A stretch of 62,661 nucleotides of DNA, from the NCBI RefSeq assembly GCF_003668555.1, contig NZ_RCWN01000003.1, positions 1 to 62,661 of the forward strand, read 5' to 3'. The notes beneath the pieces were generated by a model that saw nothing but the letters and a program-made list of their open reading frames with translations, was not told where the DNA came from and did not search any database. The translations under genes and the position numbers were made by a program. Shown here one piece after another: positions 58,181 to 62,661 of this stretch. Origin of the DNA: Notoacmeibacter ruber (lineage in GTDB: Bacteria; Pseudomonadota; Alphaproteobacteria; Rhizobiales; Rhizobiaceae). The stretch's first letter is position 1, and every line of letters begins with the position of its first letter.

Positions 58181-60194
58181 GCTTCGCCAGCACACGATCG
58201 ATCCGTTCCGCAAGGTATGGAGCAAGCATGCGCGAGTAGGTCGCCGTAAGATGGTTGGTATCTCGCCAGACAATAACGTTGCCCAGCGTCGCGGGACACC
58301 ACTCGGACGTACAGATCAGATCGGTCATTTCGATCAGCCCGACGTCATCCATCCTGCTCGCCGCAACGGCAAGAGACGATTCACCGTACGCGTCTTCGAG
58401 TGATGTTCTGCACGTCATCGGGTTTTCTACAAGGCACTCGCGGGGATCGATCTTCCTATGGCGCGGTGTATCCTCTATCGCAATGATAGAAATACCTGCC
58501 GCGTTAAGTTCACTCCAGACAGCAAATAATCCATCATTGACGCTTCGTTGTCCTTGCCGAACGCGGCCAGCATGCGATCTGCTAAAACTGACGAACAAAA
58601 CATCGACGCTACTCTGTAACAGAAGCTCGGAGACACGTTCCTGCCAAGTGTCGCAACTCACATAGGGCGTCTCGTCATGGCGCCTCACTTTTGTGGCAGC
58701 AAACAGGCAAGCTGATTTTGTAAACGTCAGGAGACGCCAACCGCGTGCTTTGGCGATCTCATCAAGCGCTGGAACCCACTGCGCAGCGTGCGACTCGCCC
58801 GCTATCGCTACGGTGAGACTCCCTTTCGGATCTCCTAATTCACAAAATAGCGGATCAGCGTCGGTCTGATTCTGATGACAGTTCTTTGGATAGACGATCG
58901 GCAAGTCCTTCTTCAGTGCCGCGAGCGGTGGAATTGGCTCGATACCTTCAGGTGTCGAAACCCCATTCGCCAGAACGGCGGGGCCCGGATAGCGCGGATC
59001 GCGCACGTCGACGAGGGTGTTCTCGGCCCGCCAAACGGCCGCCTGAACGCTGGCGGCCCCCACCAGACAGAGGGCGACCATCGCGGCGCCCGCGCGAATT
59101 ACGCCCCAGCCATGTCCGTGCTGTCCCGAACGCTCGGGTGTGTGCCGGAACCGCTCTTCGACATGGCGCCACGATAGGACCGACAGAACAAGGGTGAGCG
59201 CAATGATAACGATTCCGCTCACGAGCCCGAGCGTCTGTCCCGCCGGCGTCGCGAAGATGATCAGCGGCCAATGCCAGAGATAGACTGAGTAGGAAATGTC
59301 TCCGAGGCGCCGAAGCGGCCAGTAATTCAGGCCGCGATAGGGGCCGGCGCGCACGTCTCCCGCCGCGATGAGAGCGGCCGCCCCAAGGGTCGGCACAAGC
59401 GCCGCCGCGCCGGGAAACGCCGTCGCAGTCGTATATGCGAATGCTGCGACGACGATCGCCGTGATGCCCGCGACAGACAGGCCGATGCGCGCACCCCGGT
59501 TGAACGCGGGCTTTGGTGCAAGTGCCAGCAGGCCGCCAAGCGCGAGCTCGAAAGCCCGCGTATGCGTGACGAAGTAGGCCCAGGCAGGATCGTTCGCCGT
59601 GATGGCGATGGAGCAGGCAAGGGAAGCCGCAAAGACAATTCCGATGGCAATCATCAACACTTTGTTGAGCGACCATCGCGGATAGCGAGAGATCGTGATG
59701 CAACCGATCATAGCCAGCGGCCAGACGACGTAGAACTGCTCTTCGATCGCGAGCGACCAATAATGCTGCAAGGCGGTCGGCGCGTTGTCGGCACCGAGAT
59801 AGTCAACCGCGTCGAAGGCGAGCAGCCAATTCTGGAGATAAAGTGCGCTCGCAACGATCTGGCGGGCAGTGTCTCCCCAGTGAACCGGACCGACGAAAAA
59901 GAAGCTTCCAACGGCGACGAACACCAGAACCAGCGTCGCGACGGGCAGCAGGCGCCGGATACGACGCGCATAGAAATCGAGCAGGCCCACATGACCCGTT
60001 TTAGCGGCACCGCGTGCCAAGGATCCGCAGATGAGGTAGCCGGAGATAACGAAAAAAACGTCAACGCCGATATACCCACCCGGCACAAGTTGAGGCCAGA
60101 CATGAAAAAGCACCACCAGCGCGACGGCAAGTGCGCGCAACCCCTGAATTTCGGGGCGATAGGTGTTACGGTTGCAGACTTGTTCCATCGTCAT
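58134..60194 (-). CDS. OafA-type acyltransferase with SGNH domain
   Basis: A 686-residue membrane protein. The acyltransferase-3 domain (about 10-370) has YRPEIQGLRALAVALVVLFH (catalytic His), GYIGVDVFFVISGYLI, FYARRIRRLLP and YWSLAIEEQFY. The periplasmic SGNH part has VAIAGESHAAQW (Ser, near 485) and WRDTNHLTATYSRML (Asp/His near 655). It O-acetylates surface polysaccharide. Its 3' end overlaps the convergent fusion gene by 47 bases. Start 60194 gives the usual N-terminus; 60188 is also possible. Confidence 0.9.
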   Translation of the reverse strand: MTMEQVCNRNTYRPEIQGLRALAVALVVLFHVWPQLVPGGYIGVDVFFVISGYLICGSLARGAAKTGHVGLLDFYARRIRRLLPVATLVLVFVAVGSFFFVGPVHWGDTARQIVASALYLQNWLLAFDAVDYLGADNAPTALQHYWSLAIEEQFYVVWPLAMIGCITISRYPRWSLNKVLMIAIGIVFAASLACSIAITANDPAWAYFVTHTRAFELALGGLLALAPKPAFNRGARIGLSVAGITAIVVAAFAYTTATAFPGAAALVPTLGAAALIAAGDVRAGPYRGLNYWPLRRLGDISYSVYLWHWPLIIFATPAGQTLGLVSGIVIIALTLVLSVLSWRHVEERFRHTPERSGQHGHGWGVIRAGAAMVALCLVGAASVQAAVWRAENTLVDVRDPRYPGPAVLANGVSTPEGIEPIPPLAALKKDLPIVYPKNCHQNQTDADPLFCELGDPKGSLTVAIAGESHAAQWVPALDEIAKARGWRLLTFTKSACLFAATKVRRHDETPYVSCDTWQERVSELLLQSSVDVLFVSFSRSHAGRVRQGQRSVNDGLFAVWSELNAAGISIIAIEDTPRHRKIDPRECLVENPMTCRTSLEDAYGESSLAVAASRMDDVGLIEMTDLICTSEWCPATLGNVIVWRDTNHLTATYSRMLAPYLAERIDRVLAKLKGGPTLQTTLEVRP

Positions 60195-60435
60195 TCGTAA
60201 TCTAATGTAAATATTCTCGTTCCAGCCGCTGACGCGTAACGTCGCCCTAATCGTGCCCAGTGCACGCAGACCATACAATCTTTCTAGCGTCAAGAATATG
60301 GAGCGCTAGCCATAGTCCGTACAGAACAATTTCCACTTATCAAAGCGATACTGTCGAAAATATTGGAGCGATCATACATGATCCGTCCAGCAAAGTGCAC
60401 GGTCGCTTAAGGAAAAGAGAGCGAAAGCAAGCATT
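60195..60435. other. Divergent promoter space
   Basis: A 241-base gap between divergent polysaccharide genes. AT-rich words (e.g. near 60320-60370) could hold promoters; none is clear enough to place. Confidence 0.4.
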
Positions 60436-61653
60436 ATGAAGCCAACCGATATTGTCTTTCTTGTGCACGATGTCTCCCGTGTTGGAGGCATCTCGCGGCG
60501 GACGCTGAATACACTCAACGGGTCGGCGGGTCGGGACGTGCGCTACTGGTGCTTTTCCGCAAGGAACGCGGGCGGTCTGGAACGGCCCGACGTGACGTTC
60601 ATTCATGACGACAAAAGCGTCTTAGACGCGGCGCTAGCGGCCCTGCCGCCATTAACCACGGTTTTGGTCAGCGCAAACACGGTGATACGCCGGTTTTGGG
60701 ATCTTTCCCCTCATCTGACAAATTATCCACTCATCCACCTACACGCGGGACAAATCACTTGGTTCATTCAAAATAATAGGCTAGCGGGCGATATTGACTT
60801 CGTCCAGCGATACCGCGCGCAGGCTGTTATCGCCCTGACGCGCGCCGATGCACTCGTACAGAGACAAATGGGACTTCACGGGCAGGATATCGTTTCGCCC
60901 CCGTGTCCCCAACGCGACCGCAACGACTACGACCCAAAGATCAACACGCGGATCGGCTATGTCGGCCGGATCGATTATCCGACAAAAGGCACTGACCAGC
61001 TACTACCCATAATCCGCGAGATGCGAGAGCGGAAAATGGATCCGATGCTGGTCTATACGACGGATGGAAAGAATAGTCCCGACCTACCACGCTTCGAAGC
61101 CTCGTTACAAGAGTTCGGCCTCACAAACGCGGTCGAAATCGTGAAGGATTGTACCGACCCCGGCGTCATCTACCGCAAGCTCGCGTTTGTATTGGTGCCC
61201 TCACGACAGGAGTCGTTCGGCAATGTGGTGACCGAGGCTCTCTCCCACGGCGTTCCGGTGATTGCGACCCGCTACGCTCCCGGGCCCGCTGAAATCATCA
61301 GGGATTTAGACTGCGGGTTTCTGCTCGACAGGTTCGAACCCAGATCGGTTCTGGATCGTGCCAACCTGTCGCTGACGCAGCGCCGCGCCATGTCGGAAGC
61401 GGCGTTCGCGAGGCATCGAGACTTCACCTTGGACGCCTACTACGACGCACTAGAGGACGTTGTCGCGCGCGCGATCGATGCCAAGGCTGCTGGCGTGTCG
61501 CTCCCGGTTTATCCAGAGCTTGCGGCTGTCGCCGATCCTCCCGCTGCCTTACTCAAAAGGATATGTCCCCCGCCGACGGACAAAAGAGCGAAATCGAAGA
61601 AGGACCTGCGCCCAAAGTCGTTCAGCCGCCGATTACGTCGTCTAATGGGCTAA
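60436..61653 (+). CDS. Glycosyltransferase, GT4 family
   Basis: A 405-residue GT-B enzyme. N-terminal part: VFLVHDVSRVGGISRRTLN; linker IHLHAGQITWF. C-terminal GT4 domain: RIGYVGRIDYPTKGTDQLLPII, VLVPSRQESFGNVVTEALSHGVPVIATRYAPGPAEII (EX7E region, with ESFGNVVTEA). The C-terminal tail is very basic (KRAKSKKDLRPKSFSRRLRR). It should add a hexose in the surface glycan pathway. Its stop is within 20 bases of a transposase fragment. Confidence 0.87.
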   Translation: MKPTDIVFLVHDVSRVGGISRRTLNTLNGSAGRDVRYWCFSARNAGGLERPDVTFIHDDKSVLDAALAALPPLTTVLVSANTVIRRFWDLSPHLTNYPLIHLHAGQITWFIQNNRLAGDIDFVQRYRAQAVIALTRADALVQRQMGLHGQDIVSPPCPQRDRNDYDPKINTRIGYVGRIDYPTKGTDQLLPIIREMRERKMDPMLVYTTDGKNSPDLPRFEASLQEFGLTNAVEIVKDCTDPGVIYRKLAFVLVPSRQESFGNVVTEALSHGVPVIATRYAPGPAEIIRDLDCGFLLDRFEPRSVLDRANLSLTQRRAMSEAAFARHRDFTLDAYYDALEDVVARAIDAKAAGVSLPVYPELAAVADPPAALLKRICPPPTDKRAKSKKDLRPKSFSRRLRRLMG

Positions 61654-61654
61654 G

Positions 61655-61905
61655 AACAGATCGGTACCTTCGTTTATCATTACAATAACCGGCGCTACCA
61701 TGAGAGCCTCGGCAACCTCACACCGGCCGACGTCTACTTCGGACGCGCCCAGACTATCCTGCAGACACGAGAAAGGACTAAACGAGAAACCATCAACCAA
61801 CGGCGTTTGCTCCATCGCAAGACTGCCGCTCAAATGGAAAACCTGATGAGCCAGAGTCTCCACTAGATCAGGCAGCCAATTGCCTCAAAACTCTGACGAC
61901 GGACA
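61655..61905 (+). pseudogene. 3' remnant of IS3-family element (orfB C-terminus and right end)
   Basis: About 66 residues in frame, FVYHYNNRRYHESLGNLTPADVYFGRAQTI through QRRLLHRKTAAQ, closely related to the C-terminus of the transposase at 3239-4219 (FVEHYNHQRYHESLDNVTPADAYFGRAAAI). It ends with the same CTGACGACGGACA terminus (61893-61905). The rest of the element is missing. Confidence 0.85.
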
Positions 61906-61945
61906 ATGATCCTTACAATTTCGTAGAAAGACAACACACGACGGG

Positions 61946-62100
61946 AATAAGTTCCGCATGTTGAATGTCATCGACGAGTTCACCCGGAAGTGACTCGCCA
62001 TTCGGATCGATCGGAAGCTGAACCCGGTCAACGTCCTAGATGTCCGTTCATCCTGCGCGGCCCGCCCGGTCACATACGCTCTGATAATGGGCTGGAGGTA
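61946..62100 (+). pseudogene. Fragment of a second IS3-family OrfB
   Basis: MLNVIDEFTRK, a stop, LAIRIDRKLNPVNVL, then in another frame LFILRGPPGHIRSDNG. This is the region of the first and second catalytic Asp of an IS3 integrase. Broken by a stop and a frameshift. Confidence 0.7.
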
Positions 62101-62395
62101 GAAGATCAGTATCGTGCTGGCCTGGCTGGCGCGGCGGGGATAATATTTCCGAATTGCGCCGACAAGAAGGCATCGCGCAGTGAATTTACTATGCTAAGTC
62201 GAGGGAGTTTCTAGAAGTTGGAAAGAAGCGACTGGCAGGAGCCACGGCCGGTGAAGCCAGTCAAATTTTGCGGGTTGCCACTCACGGCGCAAGCGGACCA
62301 TTACGCCTAAGATAAATGTTCTCGATTGCCGTTGAGCGTGAATTGCACGGAGGACGAACTCATTGCCCAGGTGCACCGTGTCTTGGCTACGACCC
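62101..62395. other. No recognisable feature
   Basis: Short open frames without family signatures between an IS fragment and the duplicated promoter region. Confidence 0.4.
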
Positions 62396-62534
62396 CATCT
62401 GCCCCGAAGAGATCGCGCATAATATCTTCTAGCCTGTGCGGGTCAAATTGTTTAAATTGGTTCGCGATCGACGCTCTATGATGACTTGATCTTTCAAAGA
62501 TCTGGCTTTCGCGGAGTCATTGAAGTAGATGGTC
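62396..62534 (+). repeat. Diverged duplicate of the fusion gene's promoter region
   Basis: Aligns with 55437-55577: a shared 5' block (CCGAAGAGATCGCGCATAAT and TCTTCTAGCCT), then a mosaic of matches such as TCAAA(A)GATCT, with insertions. Divergence contrasts with the perfect identity of the next 127 bases. Confidence 0.75.
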
Positions 62535-62661
62535 GGAAGCGACAAGGCTGAGTTAGCGTGAACGATAAGCAGCAAACCAATGTGTTCGTCCTTTCAACGG
62601 GTCGATGCGGCTCCATGACGTTCTCGCGCGCATGTAAGCATATCGAGAATTATACGTCCGG
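62535..62661 (+). repeat. Terminal copy of 138-base repeat (first 127 bases)
   Basis: Identical to 55578-55704; its last 116 bases are identical to 1-116. The GTG start is at 62558. The copy stops because the window ends. Confidence 0.92.

Overview
The window looks like one complete circular conjugative plasmid of an alphaproteobacterium, about 62.5 kb once closed. Both ends carry exactly 127 bases of the same 138-base repeat (intact internally at 55578-55715), so the last bases overlap the first. Alphaproteobacterial signs are a repABC replicon, a GAAC-N7-GAAC SOS box, a VirB/VirD4 conjugation system with VirC-like genes, ArdC, a DUF3768 protein and a SNase-like nuclease. Two copies of an intergenic element ending in a purine-rich 'ggatatttttgg' motif (30374-30440 and 36757-36832) point weakly to Rhodobacterales; Rhizobiales is also possible. 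No rRNA, tRNA or CRISPR array was seen.

Layout. (1) 1-4300 is a scrapyard: a truncated duplicate of a sulfotransferase-like gene start, a fragment resembling a pyrimidine cyclase of Pycsar defence, an intact VapBC toxin-antitoxin pair, a serine resolvase and an IS3-family element lacking its left end. (2) 4394-16219 encodes the type IV secretion channel in the order virB1, B2, B3, B4, a tiny VirB7-like lipoprotein, a VirB5-like protein carrying a lytic transglycosylase domain, virB5, B8, B9, B10, B11, two small genes, virB6. A RelE/HigA-type pair follows. (3) 17029-23581 is the DNA-processing module: VirD4 coupling protein, MOB-P relaxase, a small HTH protein and a MobC-like protein on the minus strand, diverging from a VirC1/VirC2-like pair. 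The 566-base gap between them holds inverted repeats and a strange run of degenerate 'tatgtgttacgtg'-like words, and is the best candidate for oriT.

(4) 23901-37400 is an establishment and maintenance region: antirestriction ArdC, SOS-controlled UmuD/UmuC with a LexA box, a SRAP (HMCES-like) protein, a TraM-like anti-activator, XRE regulators, a single-strand binding protein, a three-gene toxin-antitoxin cluster, a large ParB-like protein, DUF3768 and a membrane-anchored SNase-like nuclease. Several non-coding pieces here are shared between distant sites. (5) 37426-43961 carries replication: a complete repABC operon with two parS-like palindromes inside repB and an antisense RNA between repB and repC, plus an orphan RepC paralogue with an antisense-RNA-like promoter and terminator of its own.

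(6) 44000-47560 is a graveyard of IS3 and IS5 transposases. (7) 47775-61653 is a surface-polysaccharide cargo: two GT4 glycosyltransferases, a Stealth-type sugar-phosphate transferase, an MsbA-like ABC exporter, a nucleotide-sugar dehydrogenase, a large sulfotransferase/GT2 fusion and an SGNH-domain acyltransferase, interrupted by a nested pair of insertion sequences. Together these suggest a self-transmissible plasmid that carries surface-glycan genes between hosts, protected by antirestriction, SOS mutagenesis and toxin-antitoxin modules.
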